NCBI RefSeq assembly: GCF_016918765.2
Contig: NZ_CP092104.1
Location: forward strand, 3,286,001-3,350,000
Origin: Flagellatimonas centrodinii
GTDB taxonomy: Bacteria > Pseudomonadota > Gammaproteobacteria > Nevskiales > Nevskiaceae
DNA length: 64,000 nucleotides
Direction: 5' to 3'
How positions within the stretch are numbered: position 1 is the stretch's first letter; the number at the start of each line of letters is the position of its first letter. Below the pieces are notes generated by a model. That model was not told the origin of the DNA. It made no database searches and was given only the letters and a program-made list of their open reading frames with translations. Made by a program: the position numbers and the translations under genes. Shown here piece after piece: positions 44,022 through 51,935 of this stretch.

Positions 44022-45468
44022 AGGTCGTGAAAACGCTGCCGTAGTGGGCCAGTAGCGCGGCCGGCGTCAATGTCGCGTCGCGCTCCAGCGCCGCCAGGGT
44101 ACCGAGCCGGCCGGCCAGCATTTCGCCGAATGCCGAGGCGAGAAACCACACGCCCATCATCAAGCCGGCCACCCGCGCCACCGACAACCGGGTCACGGCG
44201 GATAGTCCGATGGGTGACAGCATCAACTCCCCCACTTCCATGACCAGATACGCCAGCACCAATCCCCAGAGCGGCGCCAACCCATTGGCCTGCGGGTGCG
44301 TCGAGGCCCAGGCCAGCACCCCCATCGACAGCCCGGCGCAGGCCAGCGCCAGCACGAATTTGAGGGCATCCGACGGGTTCCGCCGGCGGCGGTCGAGCCA
44401 CGGCCACAGCCAGGCAAACAGCGGCGCCAACAGGAAGATGAAGACGGCCCCCAGCGCCCCCAACTGACTGGCATTCCATTCAATACCGAGGGCATGCCGG
44501 TTCATTGCACGGTCGGCAAAGGCATTCCAACTGCCATAGCTTTGCTCGTACAGCCCCCAGTAGACGGTGCTGACCGCGATCAACACCATCAGCAGGACCA
44601 TCCGCCCACGCTCAGCCGGTGTGCATTCGCGCAGCACGAAACGGCCCCACCAGGCCAGCAGCACGCCGGCTGCCACCAGCGCCACCGCCTCGGTGGCGCT
44701 CAGGGTCAGCGTGTCCAGCAGGGTCAGATGCAGCTGCAACAGGGGCCAGATCAACGCCACCACCAGCAGCGTCAACCCGGCCACCACCGCCGCCGGCGGT
44801 GCCCGGCGTCCGGACGGCATCCCACCCCGCCCGGCAAAGTGCCGCCGCCCGCGGAGGAAGGTGAGCAGCCCCAGTGCCATGCCGAGGCCGGCGAGCCCAA
44901 AGCCATAGCGCCAGCCCCAGGTCTCGCCCAGATAGCCGCATAGCAGCGCGGCGCTGAAAGCGCCGAGATTGATCCCCATGTAAAACCAGGTGAAGCCGGC
45001 ATCGCGGCGCGGATCATCCTCGCGGTAGAGCTGCCCCACCAGTGTCGAGATGGCGGGCTTGAGCAGGCCGACGCCCGTGATGATCAGCGCCAGTGCCAGA
45101 TAGAACACCTGCAAGGCCGCCGTATCCTGCACCCGCAGGCCGTTGACCTCGGTCGCCGGCGTGCCCTCCCAGGCCATCGCGAGGTGGCCGGCGCACAGCA
45201 GCACCGCGCCCAGCACCACCGCCCGCCGCAAACCCAGCCAGCGATCGGCTGCCAACCCGCCAAGCACTGGCATGGCATAGGCCAGGCCGCCATAGGTCCC
45301 CAGCAACAGAAACGCCTCACGGTCACTGAACTGGTGATGCTTGGTGACATAGAAGAACAGCAGCGCCTTCATCCCGTAGAACGAAAAACGCTCCCACATC
45401 TCCGTGAGGAAACAAACATACAGACCGCGGGGGTGGCCCCAGAGCGTAGGCGCGGTGTCACGGTGCAT
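43906..45468 (-). CDS. Proton-dependent oligopeptide transporter (POT/PTR family)
   Basis: A 520-residue major-facilitator transporter for di- or tripeptides. The proton-coupling motif is in MWERFSFYGMKALLFFYVT (residues about 17-35), and GGLAADRWLG is the loop 2-3 signature. The predicted 12-14 helices span the length. It imports small peptides with protons across the inner membrane. ATG 45466-45468. Its 3' end overlaps the secreted protease gene by 116 bases in antisense; a secreted protease and a peptide importer next to each other could form a nutrient path. Confidence 0.93.
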   Translation of the reverse strand: MHRDTAPTLWGHPRGLYVCFLTEMWERFSFYGMKALLFFYVTKHHQFSDREAFLLLGTYGGLAYAMPVLGGLAADRWLGLRRAVVLGAVLLCAGHLAMAWEGTPATEVNGLRVQDTAALQVFYLALALIITGVGLLKPAISTLVGQLYREDDPRRDAGFTWFYMGINLGAFSAALLCGYLGETWGWRYGFGLAGLGMALGLLTFLRGRRHFAGRGGMPSGRRAPPAAVVAGLTLLVVALIWPLLQLHLTLLDTLTLSATEAVALVAAGVLLAWWGRFVLRECTPAERGRMVLLMVLIAVSTVYWGLYEQSYGSWNAFADRAMNRHALGIEWNASQLGALGAVFIFLLAPLFAWLWPWLDRRRRNPSDALKFVLALACAGLSMGVLAWASTHPQANGLAPLWGLVLAYLVMEVGELMLSPIGLSAVTRLSVARVAGLMMGVWFLASAFGEMLAGRLGTLAALERDATLTPAALLAHYGSVFTTFMWIGLGAALLLLLTLPLLQRLRAAGATTDRPPVLPAG

Positions 45469-45526
45469 GGTCGGCGCAGGTTCGATTCAGCGCCGAGTAT
45501 AGGCGTCGACCCAAGGCTGGCGTTTC

Positions 45527-45546
45527 AACATACCCTGGGGTATGTT
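45527..45546. promoter_or_regulatory. Perfect palindrome, candidate operator, before the MMPL exporter gene
   Basis: AACATACCCTGGGGTATGTT: two 9-base arms fully complementary around a central TG. It lies 29 bases before the exporter start and 58 bases before the divergent POT start. The ATACCC...GGGTAT core is like CsoR/DUF156-family operators, but no such repressor gene is in the window. Confidence 0.7.
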
Positions 45547-45575
45547 ACCGCCGTCAACGCTAGAGAGAAATCCGC

Positions 45576-47903
45576 ATGGAAGCACGCATCGCACAGTGGC
45601 TGGTCCGACATCGCTGGATCGCATTTACCACCGGAGTCGTCCTGCTCGCCGCGCTGACGCTGGGTGCCCGCAGCCTGTGGTTCGAATCGAGTTACAAGGT
45701 CTTCTTCGACGCTGGCGACCCACAGCTGATGGCGCACGAAGCGATGGAAGCGGCCTATACCAAGGCTGACAACGTCGCCTTTGTGGTGGGCGCCCCCGAC
45801 GGCGAAACCGTGTTCACCCCGCGCACCCTCGGTGCCCTGCATGCGCTCACCGCCGAAGGCTGGACACTGCCGCGCGCCATTCGCGTGGACTCGGTCACCA
45901 ACTTCCAGCACACCCGGGCCGACGGTGACGAACTGATCGTCAACGATCTGGTGCCGGATCCGGCGGCGGTCACGCCCGAGCGTGCCCGCGAGCTGCAGGC
46001 CATCGCATTGGATGAACCGGCGGTGGTCGGGCTGATACTGGCCGACGATGCGCGGGTCGCCAGCGTCAACGTGCGGATGGAACTGCCGCTGGACAGCCGC
46101 GAGGTGACGCCCGCCACCACCGAAATCATGACGGCGGCGCGGGCAATGAAAGCCCGCTACCAGGCCGCCTACCCCGAGCTCACCTTCCACCTGATGGGTC
46201 AGGTGGTGGTCAACCACGCGTTCAATGAGAGCGCCGAATCCGATGCCGGCACTCTGGTACCCATGATGTTTCTTGCGGTCATCGTGCTGCTCGGCGCCTT
46301 TCTCCGGTCGGCTGCAGCAACCGCGGTGACCACACTAGTGGTGATCTCCGGCATCTTCATCACCGTCGGCGTTGCCGGCTGGCTGGGCTACCAGCTCAAC
46401 CAGGTCAACATTTCCGGTCCGATCATCATCCTCACCCTCGGTGTCTCCGACTGCGTGCACGTGCTGGTGCACTACCTGCGTGACCTGCGCCAGGGGATGA
46501 GCCGCGACGAGGCGATGCAACACGCGCTACGCATCAACCTGATGCCGGTGTTCCTGACCACGGTGACGACCGCCATCGGCTTCTTCTCGCTCAATGCCAG
46601 CGACTCGCCGCTGTTCCGCGAGCTCGGCACCATGGTCGGGCTTGGCGTGATCGGGGTGATGGCAATGACGCTGACCCTGCTGCCGGCGCTGATGATGGCC
46701 CTGCCGATGCGGATCCGGGTCCAGGCCGGCGACGACAGCCGCCGCTTCTCCTTGCGTGGGCTCGCCGACCACATCCTCCGACACCAGTCCGCATACTTCT
46801 TCAGCGCCCTGGCGGCGGCCGCCAGTTTGCTGATGTTCGTGCCCCGCAACGATCTCAATGACGACACCGTCGAGTATTTCCACCAGGAGCTGCCGGTCCG
46901 TCAGGCCTTCGACTATGTGCAGCAGAACCTGACCGGCATCGACTCCATCGCCTACTCGCTGCCCGCAGGCGCACCGGGGGGGATCTACGACCCCGACTAT
47001 CTGGCTGCCGTCGATCAGTTCGCCACCTGGCTGCGAGCACAACCTGAAATCACCCACGTCTCGACGTTCACCGATATCCTCAAGCGCCTGAGCCAGAACA
47101 TGCATGGCGGCGACCCCGAGTGGTATCGCCTGCCGGATGCCCGCGATCTCGCCGCCCAGTACATCCTGCTGTACGAACTGTCGCTGCCGCAGGGCCTGGA
47201 CCTTGCCAATCAGGTGACGTTCGATAAATCGGCCACCAAGGTGGTGGCACAGATCGCCAACGTGAAGGCCAAGGAGATCATCGCCATCGAAGACCGGGCG
47301 CAGGCCTGGATGGCTGCCAACACCCCCGCGCTGCAGACCCCCGGTGCCGGCCTGTCGCTGATGTTCTCCCACATCGGCCAGAACAACATCAAAAGCATGA
47401 TTCGCGGCTCGCTGATCGCGCTGGTGCTGATCTCGATCACGTTGATGATGGCCCTGCGATCGATCAAGTTCGGCCTGCTGTCGCTGCTGCCCAACGCATT
47501 CCCGGCGATGATGGCCTTCGGCATCTGGGGCCTGACCGTCGGCAACGTTAACCTCGCGGTGGCCGCCGTGTTTTCGATCACGCTTGGCATCGTCGTCGAC
47601 AACACCATCCATTTCTTCAGCAAATATCTGGTCGCCCGCCGCGAGCGTGGCGCCGAGCCTGCCGAGGCCATCCGCTATGCGTTCTCGACCGTCGGCTCCG
47701 CCCTGCTGGTCACCACCGCCTCGCTGGCCATCGGCTTCTTCATTCTGGCCCAGTCCCATTTCGACGTGAATGCCTCGATGGGCCTGATGACCGCGATGGT
47801 GATCGGTCTGGCGCTGGCATTCGACCTGTTATTCTTGCCGGGCCTGCTGCTGCGCTTTGACCGCGCCCCGCGCGTCTCCCAACCGGACACGGCGCCGCAC
47901 TGA
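45576..47903 (+). CDS. MMPL/RND-superfamily exporter
   Basis: A 775-residue transporter with the two-fold RND architecture: a membrane helix at residues 10-30, a periplasmic loop (about 35-220), a group of five helices (about 220-385), a helix near 407, a second loop (about 430-605) and five more helices (about 610-765). Conserved stretches include GVSDCVHVLVHYL and the repeat GIVVDNTIHFFSKYL, each with the aspartate expected in proton relay. The family covers lipid exporters such as HpnN and MmpL. No periplasmic adaptor or outer-membrane gene is adjacent. The AidB-like gene follows after 30 bases. Substrate unknown, possibly a lipid. Confidence 0.85.
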   Translation: MEARIAQWLVRHRWIAFTTGVVLLAALTLGARSLWFESSYKVFFDAGDPQLMAHEAMEAAYTKADNVAFVVGAPDGETVFTPRTLGALHALTAEGWTLPRAIRVDSVTNFQHTRADGDELIVNDLVPDPAAVTPERARELQAIALDEPAVVGLILADDARVASVNVRMELPLDSREVTPATTEIMTAARAMKARYQAAYPELTFHLMGQVVVNHAFNESAESDAGTLVPMMFLAVIVLLGAFLRSAAATAVTTLVVISGIFITVGVAGWLGYQLNQVNISGPIIILTLGVSDCVHVLVHYLRDLRQGMSRDEAMQHALRINLMPVFLTTVTTAIGFFSLNASDSPLFRELGTMVGLGVIGVMAMTLTLLPALMMALPMRIRVQAGDDSRRFSLRGLADHILRHQSAYFFSALAAAASLLMFVPRNDLNDDTVEYFHQELPVRQAFDYVQQNLTGIDSIAYSLPAGAPGGIYDPDYLAAVDQFATWLRAQPEITHVSTFTDILKRLSQNMHGGDPEWYRLPDARDLAAQYILLYELSLPQGLDLANQVTFDKSATKVVAQIANVKAKEIIAIEDRAQAWMAANTPALQTPGAGLSLMFSHIGQNNIKSMIRGSLIALVLISITLMMALRSIKFGLLSLLPNAFPAMMAFGIWGLTVGNVNLAVAAVFSITLGIVVDNTIHFFSKYLVARRERGAEPAEAIRYAFSTVGSALLVTTASLAIGFFILAQSHFDVNASMGLMTAMVIGLALAFDLLFLPGLLLRFDRAPRVSQPDTAPH

Positions 47904-47933
47904 GCGCCATCCGCCGTATGCCAGGAGCTGCCC

Positions 47934-49580
47934 ATGTCCCTTGCCGAACAGTTCGTCACCCATTCGGTCGACAATCAGCCGCGCCCCTTCATCGACGTCA
48001 ACCTGTACGACACCGACCTCGCCCTGCGCGAAGCCGTGGCACGGGAAGGTGGCGACTGGGGTAGCCAGGCACTGCAGGATTACGGCGCAATCGCCGGCGG
48101 CGAATTGATGCGCCTCGGCTTCGAGGCCAACGAGCACAAGCCGCGCCTGAAACTGTTCGACCGCTACGGCCATCGGCTCGATGAAGTGGAATTCCATCCC
48201 GCCTATCACCGGGTGATGGCCCTGGCGATGGCCCATGGGGTGCACGCCTTTGCCTGGAACAATGCTCGCGACGGCAGTCATGTGGTGCGCGCCGGCCTTG
48301 CCTTGCTGCACAACCAGGCGGAACAGGGCAGCAGCTGCCCGCTGACCATGACCTACGCCGCGGTCCCCGCCCTGCGGCACCAGCCCGAGGTGGCAGCCGA
48401 CTGGTTGCCGCGTATCACCGGCACCGTCTACGACCCGCGCGTCGCCCCGGCTGCCAGCAAGACCGCCTGCACCATCGGCATGGGCATGACCGAAAAGCAG
48501 GGCGGCTCCGATGTCCGCACCAATACCACCCGGGCGGTGGCACAGGCCGACGGGCACTATGCACTGATCGGTCACAAGTGGTTCTTCTCGGCGCCCATGT
48601 GCGATGCCTGGCTGGTGCTGGCCCAGGCGGAGGGCGGTATGACCTGCTTTCTGGCGCCCAAGGTGGCGCCGGACGGCAGCCTCAACGCCATCCGTATCCA
48701 GCGCCTCAAGGACAAGCTCGGCAACTGGAGCAACGCCTCGTCCGAGGTGGAGTTCGAGGGCGCCTGGGCCCAACGCATCGGTGACGAAGGCCGTGGCGTC
48801 GCCACCATCCTCGACATGGTGCGACTGACCCGGCTCGACTGCATGATCGGCTCGACCGGACTGATGCGCCAGGCCACCGCCCAGGCGATCCATCACTGTC
48901 GCGAGCGGCACGCGTTCGGCAAGGCGCTGGTTGACCAGCCACTGATGCGCAACGTGTTGGCTGACCTGGCACTGGAAAGCGAAGCCGCCACCGCGCTGAC
49001 CCTGCGAGTGGCACGGGCGGTCGACGCCGCCAACCGCGACCCGGCAGAGGCCGCGCTCGCGCGCCTCGCCACGGCGGTCGGCAAATACTGGATCTGCAAA
49101 CGTGCACCGGCGCTGGTCAACGAAGCCCAGGAGTGCCTTGGTGGCGCCGGCTATGTCGAGGAAAGCCTTCTGCCGCGTCTCTACCGCGAAGCCCCGCTGA
49201 ACTCGATCTGGGAAGGCAGCGGCAACATCCAGTGCCTCGACGTGCTGCGGGCACTGTCACGTGACCCGGAAACCCGCGAGGTGCTCAGCGCCGAACTGCT
49301 GGCGGTGCGCGGCGAACACCCGATGCTTGACCAGGGCATTCAGGCACTGCACCGCGCGCTCGAAGACGTCACCACGCTGGAACTGCGGTCGCGCGCCATC
49401 GTCGAACAGATGGCCCTGACCCTGCAGGCCGCCATTCTGGTAAGGGCTGGAAACGATATCGTCAGCGACGCCTTCTGCCGGTCACGTCTCGGTGGCCAGC
49501 ATGGTCTGGCCTTCGGCACCCTGGCGGCCGATACCCCCTTGCAGCCGCTGATCGACCGCGCCCTCCCACCCCTCGCCTGA
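47934..49580 (+). CDS. AidB-like acyl-CoA dehydrogenase family flavoprotein
   Basis: A 548-residue protein close in length to E. coli AidB (541). The acyl-CoA dehydrogenase FAD motif GMGMTEKQGGSDVRTNTT is near residue 182. DFLMVRLTRLDC-like and EAQECLGGAGYVEESLLPRLYREAPLNSIWEGSGN are typical of AidB. E. coli AidB is induced by alkylation and binds DNA; its enzymatic substrate is unclear. No ada or alkB gene is nearby, so the same stress role cannot be assumed. ATG 47934-47936, 30 bases after the exporter stop, probably the same transcript. Confidence 0.9.
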   Translation: MSLAEQFVTHSVDNQPRPFIDVNLYDTDLALREAVAREGGDWGSQALQDYGAIAGGELMRLGFEANEHKPRLKLFDRYGHRLDEVEFHPAYHRVMALAMAHGVHAFAWNNARDGSHVVRAGLALLHNQAEQGSSCPLTMTYAAVPALRHQPEVAADWLPRITGTVYDPRVAPAASKTACTIGMGMTEKQGGSDVRTNTTRAVAQADGHYALIGHKWFFSAPMCDAWLVLAQAEGGMTCFLAPKVAPDGSLNAIRIQRLKDKLGNWSNASSEVEFEGAWAQRIGDEGRGVATILDMVRLTRLDCMIGSTGLMRQATAQAIHHCRERHAFGKALVDQPLMRNVLADLALESEAATALTLRVARAVDAANRDPAEAALARLATAVGKYWICKRAPALVNEAQECLGGAGYVEESLLPRLYREAPLNSIWEGSGNIQCLDVLRALSRDPETREVLSAELLAVRGEHPMLDQGIQALHRALEDVTTLELRSRAIVEQMALTLQAAILVRAGNDIVSDAFCRSRLGGQHGLAFGTLAADTPLQPLIDRALPPLA

Positions 49581-49589
49581 GCCCTCCCC

Positions 49590-50477
49590 TTGGCCTTTCT
49601 GCAATTGCGCGTGAGCAGCGCGCACCCGGGTTTCGTTGACGAAGCCCTGATGACCGCCGGCGCCCTGTCGGTGAGCTTCATTGATGCCGAGGACGACCCG
49701 GTCCTCGAACCGCTACCCGGAGAAACCCCGCTCTGGCGCAACACCGTCGTGCTCGGCCTGTTCCCGGACGGCACCGATGTCAGCGCCGTGGTCAACCTGC
49801 TACGCGAACTGGTCCCCGACGGCCATGCGGTCACGGTGGCCTCCACGCTGGTCGAGGACCAAGACTGGGTACGGGCCTGGCTGGAGCACTGGCAACCGCT
49901 GCGCTTCGGCCGTCGGCTGTGGGTCACCCCGGCGGAGAAGCGTGGCGAGATCGACGCCAACGACGCCATCATCCTCACGCTCGACCCCGGCCTTGCCTTT
50001 GGCACCGGCACCCACCCGACCACCGACCTCTGCCTGCGCTGGCTCGACGGCCTGTCGCTGAAAGGCAAGACCGTGCTCGACTATGGCTGTGGTTCGGGCA
50101 TTCTGGCGATTGCCGCCCTGCTGCTCGGGGCCGACCGTGCGGTGGCGGTGGATATCGACCCGCAGGCGCTGATCGCCACCCGCCAGAACGCCGAGACCAA
50201 CGGCGTCGCCGACCGCGTCGAAACCTATCTGCCGGAAGCCTTCACGCCGTTCGCCGCCGATGTGGTGGTGGCCAACATCCTGTCCGGCCCGCTGGTGAGC
50301 CTGGCGCCCCTGCTGGACCGATGCCTGGCCGACCATGGCGTGCTGGCGCTCGCCGGCCTGCTTGATCGCCAGGCCGACGAGGTGCGTGCCGCCTACGCCG
50401 GGTTCCTCGACTTCGCGCCCGATGCCGGGCATGAAGGGTGGACGCGGATCAGTGGCCGGCGGGCCGGCACCCGGTAG
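49590..50477 (+). CDS. prmA: Ribosomal protein L11 methyltransferase
   Basis: A 295-residue SAM methyltransferase that trimethylates L11. The N-terminal substrate-binding domain (LQLRVSSAHPGFVDEALMTAGALSVSF ... EPLPGETPLW) and the SAM motif VLDYGCGSGILAIAALLLG (about 163-181) followed by VVANILSGPL are clear. The start is TTG 49590-49592, supported by alignment with the E. coli N-terminus (MPWIQLKL). It begins 9 bases after the aidB-like stop. In Pseudomonas prmA lies near accBC and dusB-fis; those genes are not adjacent here. Confidence 0.96.
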   Translation: MAFLQLRVSSAHPGFVDEALMTAGALSVSFIDAEDDPVLEPLPGETPLWRNTVVLGLFPDGTDVSAVVNLLRELVPDGHAVTVASTLVEDQDWVRAWLEHWQPLRFGRRLWVTPAEKRGEIDANDAIILTLDPGLAFGTGTHPTTDLCLRWLDGLSLKGKTVLDYGCGSGILAIAALLLGADRAVAVDIDPQALIATRQNAETNGVADRVETYLPEAFTPFAADVVVANILSGPLVSLAPLLDRCLADHGVLALAGLLDRQADEVRAAYAGFLDFAPDAGHEGWTRISGRRAGTR

Positions 50478-50510
50478 GCGGACCGGGCGCCAACGCCGAA
50501 GACGGCCGGC

Positions 50511-51935
50511 CTACTGCAGGCGATCGATGTCGGCGGCCTGCCAACCGCCCCCGAGTGCGGTGATCAGACGAACGTAGGCATCGACCTCGGCGCTGCGGGC
50601 CTGCGCCACCGCCAGTCGCGCCTGCAGGCGACTGCGGCGGGCATCCAGCAGTTCGAGATAGGCCGAGTAGCCTTCCTCATAACGTCGCTGCGCCAAACGC
50701 TCGGCCACCGCCAGGGCCGCCGCCTGGCGGCTGCGCGCATCCCGTACTGCCGCAGCGGCACGGCGGGTTTCCAGGGCATCCAGCACCTCACCGTAGGCGC
50801 CGCGCGCCGCGCGTGCATAGCGTTCGAGGGCCTGTGTCGCCCGTGCTTCGGCCCCGGCAATACCGGCCCGGCGACGGCCACCGTCAAATACCACCTGCAA
50901 CAGATCGGCGCCGACCGACCAGATCGTCAACGGGTCCCGCAACAGCGCGCTGAGGTCGGGGCTGGCACCGCCAAAGCGGCCACTGAGCGATACCGTCGGC
51001 AGCAGCGCGCGCCGTGCCGCGCCGACGTCGGCCTGTTGGGCCTGCAGCAGGGCTTCGGCCGCGCGCAGATCGGGCCGACGATCAAGCAGGGCGGCCGGCA
51101 GACCGACCGGCACCGGCGGCAGCTCGGGCAGCTCATCGAGCGGTGCGACCGGACGCGGCAGCGCTTCGGCCGGCCAGTCGCCTGCCAGCACTGTCAGGGC
51201 CCGCTCGCTGATCCGCAGCGAACGGGTGATATCGGCGAGCTGGGCTTCGGTGTCGGCCAGTTCCGCCCGCGCGCGCTGCACGTCCAGCTCGGAAATACTG
51301 CCGAGTTGATACCGCCGCTCGTTGAGGGCGAGCGATTCCGACAACAGCGCACGGTTGTCTTGCAGTACCTGTCGCTGGGCGTCCAGTGTCTGCACCCGGA
51401 GATAGCCGCGAACCAACTCGGCTGTCACGCTCAAGCGCACGGCAGTGAGGGTGTATCCCTCGGCCAGATACCGTCGCCGGGCTGCCGCATCCTGCAGGGC
51501 GAGACGTCCCCACAGATCCAGCTCCCAACTGGCCGACACGCCCACCTGACCACGCTCGGACACCGCGCTGGCCGGCACCCCGCCCTGCGGCAACAACGCC
51601 CGTTGACGGGTGGCTCCGAGAAAGGCACCGAGCTGCGGCAGCCGGTCGGCACCCGCCTGCCGCGCCAGGGCACCCGCTTCCAGTACCCGCGCAGCCGCAA
51701 TCGACAGATCGCTGTTGTACGCCAGACCGCGAGTCACCCATGCAGACAGCGCCGGATCGCCGAACGCCGTCCACCAGTCGTCAGCCAATGTGGCGGTCGA
51801 GCGTTGCCCCACCGACGGTGGATAGCTGGTGGGGACGGCCGCCGTGATCTCGGCGGGCACCCGCCGCTCGGGCACGCCGCTGCAGGCGCTCAGTATCAGA
51901 ACCGCGGTCAGTAGCGGAACCGGGAGCGCGTTCAT
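50511..51935 (-). CDS. Outer-membrane efflux lipoprotein (OprM/TolC family)
   Basis: A 474-residue NodT-type outer-membrane factor. A lipoprotein signal is present (LLTAVLILSACSG, Cys18). Two repeated helical hairpin regions follow: DDWWTAFGDPALSAWVTRGL ... LGAFLGATRQ ... VSASWELDLWGRL, and LLDRRPDLRAAEALLQAQQADVGAARRALLP ... RRYEEGYSAYLELLDARRS. It forms the exit duct of the tripartite pump. ATG 51933-51935 overlaps the RND transporter stop by 4 bases; a much longer frame upstream is out-of-frame noise from the transporter gene. Confidence 0.95.
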   Translation of the reverse strand: MNALPVPLLTAVLILSACSGVPERRVPAEITAAVPTSYPPSVGQRSTATLADDWWTAFGDPALSAWVTRGLAYNSDLSIAAARVLEAGALARQAGADRLPQLGAFLGATRQRALLPQGGVPASAVSERGQVGVSASWELDLWGRLALQDAAARRRYLAEGYTLTAVRLSVTAELVRGYLRVQTLDAQRQVLQDNRALLSESLALNERRYQLGSISELDVQRARAELADTEAQLADITRSLRISERALTVLAGDWPAEALPRPVAPLDELPELPPVPVGLPAALLDRRPDLRAAEALLQAQQADVGAARRALLPTVSLSGRFGGASPDLSALLRDPLTIWSVGADLLQVVFDGGRRRAGIAGAEARATQALERYARAARGAYGEVLDALETRRAAAAVRDARSRQAAALAVAERLAQRRYEEGYSAYLELLDARRSRLQARLAVAQARSAEVDAYVRLITALGGGWQAADIDRLQ

